From Motiliproteus sp036961355 (lineage in GTDB: Bacteria; Pseudomonadota; Gammaproteobacteria; Pseudomonadales; Balneatricaceae): 64,000 nucleotides of DNA. The stretch's first letter is position 1; each line of letters opens with the position of its first letter. This document shows positions 53,212-61,792 of this stretch, piece after piece. The notes under the pieces are model-generated. The model ran no database searches and had not been told where the DNA came from. It saw nothing but the letters and a program-made list of their open reading frames with translations. The translations under genes were made by a program, and so were the position numbers. The DNA lies in assembly GCA_036961355.1 (NCBI GenBank), contig JBALVL010000015.1, positions 1 through 64,000 on the forward strand, in the 5' to 3' direction.

Positions 53212-55503
53212 TTAGCTGCCCGTCTTAACACGTGCTGCGGATGCGCGCTGCAGGTGCTCATCGAGCCCCGCGTTCTCCAACGCCTTATTGAGCATCAGCC
53301 GTATCTCGACTTCGCTCTGCATCCTTAACGCGTTAGCCACTAACCCCTCCGCCTGGACTTTACTGACCGAGCGGATCACATGTTTGATTCTAGGCAAGCT
53401 ATGGGCATTCATGCTGACCGCATTCACCCCCATCCCGACCAGCAACAAGATTGCGGCAGGATCAGCGGCCAACTCGCCACAAAGGCTGATCGGCAGACCA
53501 TTTTTATTGGCCTGCTCAACGATATAGCTCAACGCTCGCACCACACTCGGGTGCAACCGTGAGAACAGACTGGCAACACTTTGATTATTGCGATCAACCG
53601 CTAGCAGGTACTGGGTCAGGTCGTTGGTTCCGATCGAAATAAAATCTAACCGCCAAGCCATATAATCGAGCAGGAAGATGGTTGATGGCACCTCAACCAT
53701 AATACCCACCGGTGGTTTCTCGATGGTTAGCCCTTCGCTACGCAGCCCTTTGATCGCCTTACGTAACAACTCGAAGAAGCTATCCACCTCATCGACGCTA
53801 CTGATCATCGGTAGCAGAATTTTCAAATTGTCCAAGCCTTCATTCGCTCGTAACATAGCGCGAATTTGACCCAGAAAAATTTCCGGATGATCCAGAGTAA
53901 AGCGAATACCCCGCCATCCCAGGTACGGGTTATCTTCCTCTACCGGAAAATACGGCAGCGGCTTATCACCGCCAATATCAAGGGTACGCATCGTCACCGG
54001 ACGCGGGTGAAACTGACTCAGAACCTTGCGGTACACCCGGTATTGCTCATCTTCGGTCGGGAAACTCTCGTGGACCATAAAAGGGATTTCAGTGCGATAC
54101 AGACCAACCCCTTCAGCCCCTTTTTCCAACCCCGGAGTGATATCGGATAACAACCCCGTATTGACATGCATCGCAACCCGAAAGCCATCGGTGGTCTCTG
54201 CCGGCAGATCACGCAGCTTCTCCAAGGAACGGTCGAACTGGTTATCTTTCCGAGCTAACCGGGTGAATTCTGCTCGTAACGCGGTGGAAGGCTGGAAGTG
54301 AATCCGACCTTGATACCCATCGATAATCGCAGATTTACCTGCCAGCTTTCGCAACGGAAGTTCACCGACCCCCATCACCGCAGGAACTCCCAAAGCGCCG
54401 GCTAAAATCGCCGTATGCGACAATGCCGAGCCCTGTTTGCAGATGATGCCAGCCAGTTTTCCGTGGGGGACCTGGGCAATATCGGTGACACTAACAACAT
54501 TGCCGGCGAGGATAATCGGCTGGTCGTAACTTACTACCTTGATATCGGGCTCGATCAAAAACTTGAGTAGGCGCAAACCGATACTGCGTATATCTTCGCC
54601 CCGGGCGCGGAAATATAGGTCCTCCATCTCTTCAAAAATCGCCGCATGCTCTTCAATTACCACTTTGAGTGCCGCCGGCGCCATCGCACCAGCTTCAATC
54701 CGCTGGCGAATCGCCTGCTGCAGATCATCAGAGTTAAGTATCATCTGATAAGCATCGAAGATCGCCTGAACGTCACCGGGAGTCGACGCCATCGACTGGT
54801 GGCCCTGCTCTAACTCAGCCTGCACCAATTTTACCGCCGCATCGAACAACACCAGTTCAGCCGATGGATCTAGCGAGCAAAGGTCCTCGACATCTTTAAA
54901 ACTCAGCGTACTACCGGCCGCAACAATTCGGCCAATGCCAACCCCCGGAGAGCCGATGATACCGTTAACGAAGCTGTTGCTTTTTTTACTGGTTTTAATC
55001 AGATCAGAGACATTGCCGCTGTTGATCGCATCGTTAAGGGCCGCCGACAGATGGGCGGCGATCGTGACCAGAAATGCCTCATCTTCATCATCAAAACGAC
55101 GACTGGCTTTTTGCTGCACCACCAACACCCCGACCAGCTTACGGTAGTGGATAATCGGTGTGCCTAAAAAAGCATGGAATGAGTCTTCATGAGCTTCTGG
55201 AAAATAATGAAATTTAGGATGCCGCGGTGCGTCTTCGATATTGAGAAGCTGTTGCTCTTCACCGACCAAGCCGACCAAGCCATCACCCAGCGGCATCCGT
55301 ATTTGACCGACCGAGGCATTATCCAGCCCTTCGGTATGCATCAGCACCAGCTCTTTGCGCTCCTGGTTAAACAGATAGATACTGCAAACGTCGACCGACA
55401 TCACATCCTTTACCTGAGACGAGATCATGCGAAGCATCTCATTCAACGAAGCGGCTGTATTGACGTCTTGGACTATCCGTTGCAGTCGGGCAAGGCTGGG
55501 CAT
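53212..55503 (-). CDS. ptsP: Phosphoenolpyruvate-protein phosphotransferase PtsP (enzyme I-Ntr)
   Basis: 763 residues. An N-terminal GAF domain (VCSIYLFN, GLVGLVGEE) senses a small ligand such as glutamine. The PEP-utilising enzyme follows with the phospho-His in KQGSALSHTAILAG and the PEP-binding motifs RTDIP-like (YRTEIPFM), IGTNDLTQYLLAVDR and SLCGELA. It starts the nitrogen PTS cascade. ATG 55503 (MPSLARLQRIV) matches homologues; the 5' extension to 55551 is not conserved. The usual rppH neighbour is absent. Confidence 0.95.
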   Translation of the reverse strand: MPSLARLQRIVQDVNTAASLNEMLRMISSQVKDVMSVDVCSIYLFNQERKELVLMHTEGLDNASVGQIRMPLGDGLVGLVGEEQQLLNIEDAPRHPKFHYFPEAHEDSFHAFLGTPIIHYRKLVGVLVVQQKASRRFDDEDEAFLVTIAAHLSAALNDAINSGNVSDLIKTSKKSNSFVNGIIGSPGVGIGRIVAAGSTLSFKDVEDLCSLDPSAELVLFDAAVKLVQAELEQGHQSMASTPGDVQAIFDAYQMILNSDDLQQAIRQRIEAGAMAPAALKVVIEEHAAIFEEMEDLYFRARGEDIRSIGLRLLKFLIEPDIKVVSYDQPIILAGNVVSVTDIAQVPHGKLAGIICKQGSALSHTAILAGALGVPAVMGVGELPLRKLAGKSAIIDGYQGRIHFQPSTALRAEFTRLARKDNQFDRSLEKLRDLPAETTDGFRVAMHVNTGLLSDITPGLEKGAEGVGLYRTEIPFMVHESFPTEDEQYRVYRKVLSQFHPRPVTMRTLDIGGDKPLPYFPVEEDNPYLGWRGIRFTLDHPEIFLGQIRAMLRANEGLDNLKILLPMISSVDEVDSFFELLRKAIKGLRSEGLTIEKPPVGIMVEVPSTIFLLDYMAWRLDFISIGTNDLTQYLLAVDRNNQSVASLFSRLHPSVVRALSYIVEQANKNGLPISLCGELAADPAAILLLVGMGVNAVSMNAHSLPRIKHVIRSVSKVQAEGLVANALRMQSEVEIRLMLNKALENAGLDEHLQRASAARVKTGS

Positions 55504-55934
55504 AAAAATACCTATCTGAGTAATACGGGCAGATTCAACAACCATCTTCAAGCATAGCCGTTCAAAAATAAAGTCCTAGGTAACATTGCGGCCACTTTGC
55601 AACAAGGCAGAACGCAGCTGATTTCGAAGCAAAAATCATCCAAAAATTTCACTGACCGAATATATACCCCTTAACCTCCATCATGACCTAGCGGTATGAC
55701 GACGTGATGACAGCGCCTCTTTCAACACTGCAAACGACACCATCATGAGCGAATACCCACCATCTTTTATCTGGCTGCACGCCATACCAAAGCGGTAGAA
55801 TAGGTGGTTGCATCGCTCGGTCGCACGATGGGTTTTCGTGGCAGATTTAACCAAGGCTGCCCCGGCACCGGCAAGATGATGTTTTATTCACTCCATTCCA
55901 ATTTTTTAAGACTTAATAAACAGGTAGTTGCTAC
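55504..55934. other. Divergent promoter region of ptsP and miaB
   Basis: 430 bases between the starts of ptsP (minus) and miaB (plus). No gene-like frame, hairpin of note or recognised operator is seen. The segment nearest miaB is AT-rich and likely holds its promoter. Confidence 0.4.
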
Positions 55935-57281
55935 ATGGCGAAGAAGTTATTCATAAAAACCCACGGCTGTCAGATGAACGAGTATGACTCGTCACGAATC
56001 TCTGATCTGCTGGGCGAAAGCCATGAGATGGAACTGACCGATAGCCCCGACGATGCCGATATATTGTTACTCAATACCTGTTCGATCCGCGAAAAAGCGC
56101 AAGACAAGGTATTTCACCAGCTTGGTCGCTGGAAAAAACTGAAGCAGAAACGCCCCGACTTAATGATCGGTGTCGGCGGTTGTGTTGCTAGCCAGGAAGG
56201 TGCGGCTATCCGTGATCGCGCGCCCTTTGTCGATATGATCTTCGGTCCGCAAACACTTCACCGCCTGCCCGAGATGATCGATCTGACCACTCAGGGTAAA
56301 ACCGGCCATGTCGACGTCAGCTTCCCTGAGATTGAAAAATTCGATCGCCTGCCCGCGCCTAGAGTCGATGGCACCGAAGCCTTTGTCTCCGTGATGGAAG
56401 GGTGTAGCAAATACTGCACTTTCTGCGTTGTACCTTACACCCGTGGCGAAGAGGTCAGCCGACCCATGGCTGATGTCCTGGTCGAAGTCGAGCAGCTGGC
56501 CGAGCAAGGGGTTCGCGAAGTTAATTTGCTGGGGCAGAACGTTAACTCATACCGCGATGAGACGGTCGCTGATGGATCGGTCGACCTAGCCGAGCTGATC
56601 GGTTACATCGCCGCCATCGATGGCATCGACCGAATCCGTTTCACCACCTCGCACCCGGTTGAGTTCAGCGACAGTCTAATTCAGGCATTTGCCGATATTC
56701 CCGAGCTGGTTAGCCATGTCCACCTACCGGTCCAAAGCGGATCGGACCGTATATTGATGGCGATGAAGCGTGGCCATACCGCATTGGAGTACAAGTCAAG
56801 AATTCGTAAGCTGCGCAAGGCGCGCCCCGACATCAGCCTATCGTCCGACTTTATTATCGGCTTTCCCGGCGAAACCGATGCCGACTTCGAAGCCACCATG
56901 AACCTGATCCACGATATCGGCTTCGACCATTCATTCAGTTTCATCTATAGCCCTCGCCCCGGCACCCCCGCAGCTGAGCTACCCGACAGCACCAGCGAAG
57001 AAACCAAAAAACAGCGCTTACAGATTCTGCAGCGGCGGATCATTTCACAGGCGATGGATATCTCACAGACGATGGTTGGTAGCGAACAGAAAATCCTTGT
57101 CAGTGGTTACTCTAAAAAGGATCCGGGCAAACTACAGGGGCGCACTGAAAACAACAGGGTGGTCAATTTCCCGTGCGACGATCCGGATCTAATCGGTCGT
57201 TTCGCTACCGTCAAAATCGCTCATGCTTACCCCAACAGCTTGGTCGGGGAACTACTACATAGCGAAACGGATCAACACTAA
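55935..57281 (+). CDS. miaB: tRNA-2-methylthio-N6-dimethylallyladenosine synthase MiaB
   Basis: Radical SAM methylthiotransferase acting on A37 of tRNA. The N-terminal cluster cysteines are in HGCQMNEYDS, NTCSIREKA and GGCVASQ. The radical-SAM CxxxCxxC is in EGCSKYCTFCVVPYTRG at about 155-170, and a C-terminal TRAM domain follows. At 448 residues it is of usual length. ATG 55935 has a weak GTAG context. It precedes ybeZ-ybeY-corC-lnt, as in most gammaproteobacteria. Confidence 0.97.
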   Translation: MAKKLFIKTHGCQMNEYDSSRISDLLGESHEMELTDSPDDADILLLNTCSIREKAQDKVFHQLGRWKKLKQKRPDLMIGVGGCVASQEGAAIRDRAPFVDMIFGPQTLHRLPEMIDLTTQGKTGHVDVSFPEIEKFDRLPAPRVDGTEAFVSVMEGCSKYCTFCVVPYTRGEEVSRPMADVLVEVEQLAEQGVREVNLLGQNVNSYRDETVADGSVDLAELIGYIAAIDGIDRIRFTTSHPVEFSDSLIQAFADIPELVSHVHLPVQSGSDRILMAMKRGHTALEYKSRIRKLRKARPDISLSSDFIIGFPGETDADFEATMNLIHDIGFDHSFSFIYSPRPGTPAAELPDSTSEETKKQRLQILQRRIISQAMDISQTMVGSEQKILVSGYSKKDPGKLQGRTENNRVVNFPCDDPDLIGRFATVKIAHAYPNSLVGELLHSETDQH

Positions 57282-57389
57282 CATTAGCTTCTAATAACTA
57301 AACACCCATATCATCAACACTAACCGCCGCACAGCTGCCAACCCAGCCGTTGCGGTGAAACAACCAGACAACCGAGGTCCGACGACTCC

Positions 57390-58376
57390 TTGACTACCCA
57401 GTCCTTAGCAGCAGAAAGCGCCGTTCGATTCAACCTGGAACCGGACAACCCCATCCACCTTGCTAATCTCTGCGGCCAGCTCGATGAGCACCTGAAGCTA
57501 ATCGAGCGCCGGCTCGGCATCCAGATCAGAAATCGAGGTAACGATTTTCAACTGATCGGCGATAACGGCATCACCCAAGCCGTAACCGAAGTGCTGCGTG
57601 ACCTCTATCGGCAAGCCGGCCAAGGCACACAGCTGACGCCTGACATGGTGCACTTGACGCTACTAGAATCGGAACTGGAGCAACGCGCCGTCGAGAGCTC
57701 GCTTCCTGAAATCCAGATCAAAACCCGTAAAGCGCTGATCAAGCCCCGCGGTAATCACCAGAACAGCTACGTGGCCAGCATTCGTAAACTAGACATCAAC
57801 TTCGGTATCGGCCCGGCCGGAACGGGTAAAACCTTCCTTGCTGTAGCTTGTGCTGTCGATGCACTCGAACGCGATGAAGTTCGCCGCATCCTACTGGTTC
57901 GGCCCGCTGTTGAAGCGGGAGAGAAACTCGGATTCCTGCCGGGCGACCTTGCCCAGAAGATCGATCCTTATTTGCGCCCCCTGTACGACGCTTTGTATGA
58001 GATGCTCGGCTTTGAAACTGTATCCCGGCTGATCGAACGCAATGTGATCGAGGTTGCACCGCTGGCGTATATGCGTGGGCGAACACTCAACCACGCCTTC
58101 GTCATCCTTGATGAGAGCCAGAACACCACCAAAGAACAGATGAAGATGTTTCTAACCCGAATTGGTTTCGGATCAACTGCTGTCATCACCGGCGACATCA
58201 CCCAGATCGACCTTCCGCGCGGTACAGATTCGGGTCTAAAACATACGATGAAAGTGCTCGACGGTGTCGAAGGCATTGGCTTCACTCTGTTCGAGGCCAA
58301 GGATGTCGTTCGCCATCCACTGGTGCAACGTATCGTTCGCGCTTACGAAAGCCACCAACAAAAGAACCCGTCATGA
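57390..58376 (+). CDS. ybeZ: PhoH-like ATPase YbeZ
   Basis: 328 residues. Walker A is GPAGTGKTFLAVA and Walker B VILDESQNTT; RPAVEAGEKLGFLPGD is nearly invariant in PhoH. TTG 57390 is used (GAGG about 12 bases upstream); the homology starts shortly after. It overlaps ybeY as ATGA, and YbeZ and YbeY act together on rRNA processing and RNA quality control. Confidence 0.95.
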   Translation: MTTQSLAAESAVRFNLEPDNPIHLANLCGQLDEHLKLIERRLGIQIRNRGNDFQLIGDNGITQAVTEVLRDLYRQAGQGTQLTPDMVHLTLLESELEQRAVESSLPEIQIKTRKALIKPRGNHQNSYVASIRKLDINFGIGPAGTGKTFLAVACAVDALERDEVRRILLVRPAVEAGEKLGFLPGDLAQKIDPYLRPLYDALYEMLGFETVSRLIERNVIEVAPLAYMRGRTLNHAFVILDESQNTTKEQMKMFLTRIGFGSTAVITGDITQIDLPRGTDSGLKHTMKVLDGVEGIGFTLFEAKDVVRHPLVQRIVRAYESHQQKNPS

Positions 58377-58870
58377 GTATTGAGATCGACCTGCAGCTGG
58401 CCTGCCAGTCTGACAACCTGCCGATTGCCGAGCAATTACAGCAATGGGTTGAGCTGGCATTACGACAGCATCGAGACACGACCGATACCGACAGCAGCAC
58501 CGCCACAGAACTCTGCATCCGTATCGTCGATGACGGCGAGAGTCGGCAGCTCAACAACGACTATCGCGGTAAAGATAAGCCGACCAATGTCTTATCCTTT
58601 CCCTTTGAAGCCCCCCCTGGTATCGATTTACACTTGTTAGGCGACCTACCCTTGGGCGACTTGGTGATTTGTGCGCCAGTTGTAGCCCGTGAAGCCCTTG
58701 AGCAACACAAGCCGTTACAGCACCACTGGGCTCATATGGTGGTCCATGGCACCCTGCACCTGCTAGGTTATGACCATATAAGCGAGCAACAAGCCCAACA
58801 GATGGAACCACTGGAAACCCTAATTTTGGCACGGTTAGATATCGCAGATCCGTATGATGCGGGTAACTAA
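58373..58870 (+). CDS. ybeY: Endoribonuclease YbeY
   Basis: Zinc-dependent endoribonuclease that matures 16S rRNA. The zinc motif is in HMVVHGTLHLLGYDH, with PTNVLSFPFE and LGDLVICAPVV before it. At 165 residues it is a little longer than in E. coli (155). The ATG overlaps the ybeZ stop. Confidence 0.97.
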   Translation: MSIEIDLQLACQSDNLPIAEQLQQWVELALRQHRDTTDTDSSTATELCIRIVDDGESRQLNNDYRGKDKPTNVLSFPFEAPPGIDLHLLGDLPLGDLVICAPVVAREALEQHKPLQHHWAHMVVHGTLHLLGYDHISEQQAQQMEPLETLILARLDIADPYDAGN

Positions 58871-58871
58871 G

Positions 58872-58994
58872 ATGGCTACACTCTCACCAGGAGCAATAGT
58901 GGCACCGGAATCTGAACCGACCGACAGCCGTAGAACCGCTTTTTACACAGCCCGCGTAGTGACTATGCAGCGAGCTAACCGAGGCACTCATTGA
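58872..58994 (+). CDS. Possible 40-aa small protein between ybeY and corC
   Basis: ATG 58872 follows the ybeY stop by one base, and the TGA at 58992-58994 abuts the corC ATG (TGAATG). Thus a frame of exactly 41 codons fills the whole gap. The peptide is polar and basic (DSRRTAFYTARVV). No homologue is recognised, and no strong ribosome-binding site is apparent, though coupling is possible. It could be a coincidence. Confidence 0.35.
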   Translation: MATLSPGAIVAPESEPTDSRRTAFYTARVVTMQRANRGTH

Positions 58995-59852
58995 ATGAAC
59001 GAAGACCGATCGAGTAACGGTCAGGGCAATAGGTCCTGGCTGGAAAAACTTTCTCAAGCATTCTCCGATGAACCTCGTGACCGAGAAGAACTGCTGGCAG
59101 TACTCAATAATGCGGTAGAGAGCCAAGTGCTCGACAGCGAAATGATGGGTATTATCGAAGGGGCGATGGAAGTCTCGGATATGCAGGTGCGGGATATCAT
59201 GATCCCACGACCACAGATGGTCGTTATCAACTCCACCTTACCGGCACAGCAGTTCTTGCCTGAGATGATCGATGCCTCGCACTCACGCTTTCCGGTGATC
59301 GGTGAATCACCCGATGAAATAATCGGCATCTTGCTGGCCAAAGACCTGCTGCCCTACATCCTCAAGGGCGGCGTCGACAATTTTGACATTCAAGACGTGT
59401 TGCGCCCGGCAATTTTTGTTCCGGAGAGCAAACGCCTCAACATTCTGCTCAGCGAATTTCGCGCCACCCGCAACCACATGGCAGTCGTGGTTGACGAATA
59501 CGGTGGTGTTGCCGGCCTGATCACCATCGAAGACGTGCTTGAACAGATCGTCGGCGAAATCGAAGACGAATTTGACGATGAGGAGGAGGATTCACAGATC
59601 AAGCAGGTCGAAAGCAACGCCTTCTTCGTTAAGGCTCTGACCGAAACCGAAGATTTTAATGAATACTTCGGCAGCAAGCTCGATTATGCCGAGTTTGACA
59701 CTATCGGCGGTATCGTCATCCACCACTTCGGCCACCTGCCGCAACGAGATGAAACTGTCGACATCGAGGGCTTTAGTTTTAAAGTTCTCAACGCTGATAA
59801 CCGTCGCATCCGACTGCTACAAGTTTCTCGCCTCAACACCCCTGATAGCTGA
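58995..59852 (+). CDS. corC: Magnesium/cobalt efflux protein CorC (YbeX)
   Basis: 285 residues. Two CBS domains lie at about 65-190 (QVRDIMIPRPQMVV, then VVVDEYGGVAGLITIEDVLEQIVGEIEDE). A C-terminal CorC_HlyC domain follows (FNEYFGSKLDYAEFDTIGG). The protein lacks the DUF21 membrane part of CorB, as usual for YbeX. It contributes to Mg/Co homeostasis and ribosome-related fitness. Fourth gene of the ybeZ operon. Confidence 0.95.
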   Translation: MNEDRSSNGQGNRSWLEKLSQAFSDEPRDREELLAVLNNAVESQVLDSEMMGIIEGAMEVSDMQVRDIMIPRPQMVVINSTLPAQQFLPEMIDASHSRFPVIGESPDEIIGILLAKDLLPYILKGGVDNFDIQDVLRPAIFVPESKRLNILLSEFRATRNHMAVVVDEYGGVAGLITIEDVLEQIVGEIEDEFDDEEEDSQIKQVESNAFFVKALTETEDFNEYFGSKLDYAEFDTIGGIVIHHFGHLPQRDETVDIEGFSFKVLNADNRRIRLLQVSRLNTPDS

Positions 59853-59876
59853 CCGCAGATTGACGCCCTAAACCCG

Positions 59877-61466
59877 ATGACAGCAGCCACAGGTTCGATA
59901 ACGACTAAGCCAGCACCCGCTAGCATCTTCGCCAAAATTGGTCGTGGCCGATACGGTCACTTGATGGCACTCAGTGGTGGCGCGCTGGCACCACTGGCGC
60001 TAGCGCCTTTTGAATACTGGCCGTTGGCGATCGTTGCCTGCCTAAGCCTGCTGATTTCACTCGAACACGCCAAAAACAGCCGTCAGGCAGCCTTCAGGGG
60101 CTGGCTATTTGGTACGGGGCTCTATGGCGTCGGTGTCTCGTGGGTCTACGTCAGCATCCACCAATTTGGCAATGCCCCGATAGCGCTGGCGGCAACACTC
60201 ACCGCTCTATTCGCTGTCAGCCTCGCACTGACTTTTGGGTTGCACGGCTACCTTTACAAGCGTTATCTCGCCGGTCGACCGTTAGCGATTATCCTCGGTT
60301 TCCCTTTGTTATGGATACTGGCAGAGTGGTTTCGTAGTTGGTTCTTGACCGGCTTCCCTTGGCTGCTGATAGGCTATGCACCGCTCGATAGCTGGCTGGC
60401 TGGCTGGGCACCGATCACTGGCGTGTACGGGCTAAGTGGATTTTGTGCCCTAGCCGCCGGCTGTCTTTATTTGATCCCTACACGTACGCGCAAACAACAG
60501 CTAAGGCTATCCCTGCTGGCACTGCTGCCTTTTTTCAGCGGCGCACTGCTACAGCAACACGCATGGACCCAACCTACCGACCAACCTCCGCTACAGGTCG
60601 CGTTAGTTCAAGGCAATATCGCCCAACAGCTCAAGTGGAGCCCGCAGCATCGTCAGCAGATCATCGACCACTATCAATCGTTGAGTGCACCACTGCTAGA
60701 CCGCTCAACCCCCAAGACCGAACTCATTGTCTGGCCAGAAACCGCTGTTCCTCTGCTCTACGACATCGCTCTGCAGCAGCTAGCATCGTTTGAACAATCA
60801 TTGCTCGATGCCAATACTGGCCTGATCAGCGGGGTGCCGTACCGTACCTTAACGCCCGCCAACACCGTTAACCCAACCCGATTCCACAATTCAATCATGG
60901 GCCTGGGTAACGCCGACGGGCTGTACCACAAGCAGCGCCTGGTTCCTTTTGGTGAATACGTTCCGCTTGAGAGCTGGCTGCGAGGCCTTATCGACTTCTT
61001 TGACCTGCCGATGTCAAGCTTCAGCCTCGGCCCTGCCAACCAACCCCCGCTGCAACTGCAACTCGACAGCGGCCCGACAGCAATATCCGCTTATATCTGC
61101 TACGAAATCGTCTACCCCGACCTAGTGGCTGAGACTGCATCTAGTAGCAACCTGTTGTTAACGATTAGTAACGACAGTTGGTTTGGTGACAGCTTTGCTC
61201 CACATCAACACCTGCAGATGGCGCAGATGCGCGCATTAGAAACCGGTCGATACCTCATTCGGGCCACCAACAACGGCATATCGGCGCTGGTCGCCCCCAA
61301 CGGTGAGATACTCGCTAACAGCCGGCAATTTGTCGTCGAAATTCTCCGGGGCGAAGTACAGCCCATGACCGGGGTGACACCTTTTATGTGGGCCGGGTCT
61401 ACCCCTCTGATACTATTTTGCCTGTTAGGGCTCGGGCTAGTTAGCCGAACTCGACGCCACGACTAA
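59877..61466 (+). CDS. lnt: Apolipoprotein N-acyltransferase Lnt
   Basis: 529 residues; six to seven N-terminal helices, then a nitrilase domain. The triad is visible: Glu in VWPETAVP, Lys in YHKQRLVPFGEYVP, and Cys in SAYICYEIVYPD. Lnt N-acylates the Cys of lipoproteins, needed for export of the lipoproteins in this window. It follows corC by 24 bases. Confidence 0.96.
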   Translation: MTAATGSITTKPAPASIFAKIGRGRYGHLMALSGGALAPLALAPFEYWPLAIVACLSLLISLEHAKNSRQAAFRGWLFGTGLYGVGVSWVYVSIHQFGNAPIALAATLTALFAVSLALTFGLHGYLYKRYLAGRPLAIILGFPLLWILAEWFRSWFLTGFPWLLIGYAPLDSWLAGWAPITGVYGLSGFCALAAGCLYLIPTRTRKQQLRLSLLALLPFFSGALLQQHAWTQPTDQPPLQVALVQGNIAQQLKWSPQHRQQIIDHYQSLSAPLLDRSTPKTELIVWPETAVPLLYDIALQQLASFEQSLLDANTGLISGVPYRTLTPANTVNPTRFHNSIMGLGNADGLYHKQRLVPFGEYVPLESWLRGLIDFFDLPMSSFSLGPANQPPLQLQLDSGPTAISAYICYEIVYPDLVAETASSSNLLLTISNDSWFGDSFAPHQHLQMAQMRALETGRYLIRATNNGISALVAPNGEILANSRQFVVEILRGEVQPMTGVTPFMWAGSTPLILFCLLGLGLVSRTRRHD

Positions 61467-61792
61467 GCCTTAAATACACCTCTGTCTTTTGCTCGCTATT
61501 GAAAAGTAGATCCACCTTGATTGGTAATATTCCATACCAACTCAAAGCGGTATTATACGCACTAACCTTAGTAACAAGACGCACAATAAATGATATAAAA
61601 CAAATAGATAACAAAATCAGAACAACATCCCTACAAAGGTGGATTTCACCAAACCCTAAGCGTAAGCTTTGCCGCTAAGTAAAAGTCAGGAATAGAACCC
61701 CCGAACCAGAAAATCTGCGAATAAGCCCCCAAGGATGAATTCAGCCCAGGGCCAGAGGGCACATTATAAAAATAAACTACAGGATTTGTTGT
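61467..61792 (+). promoter_or_regulatory. Intergenic region with a candidate FliA-type -10 element
   Basis: 326 bases between lnt and the chemoreceptor gene. GCCGCTAA at 61671-61678 resembles the FliA -10 GCCGATAA, but no good -35 (TAAAGTTT) lies 11 bases upstream. Chemoreceptors often use this sigma factor, so the site is worth noting. The rest is AT-rich and unremarkable. Confidence 0.3.
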
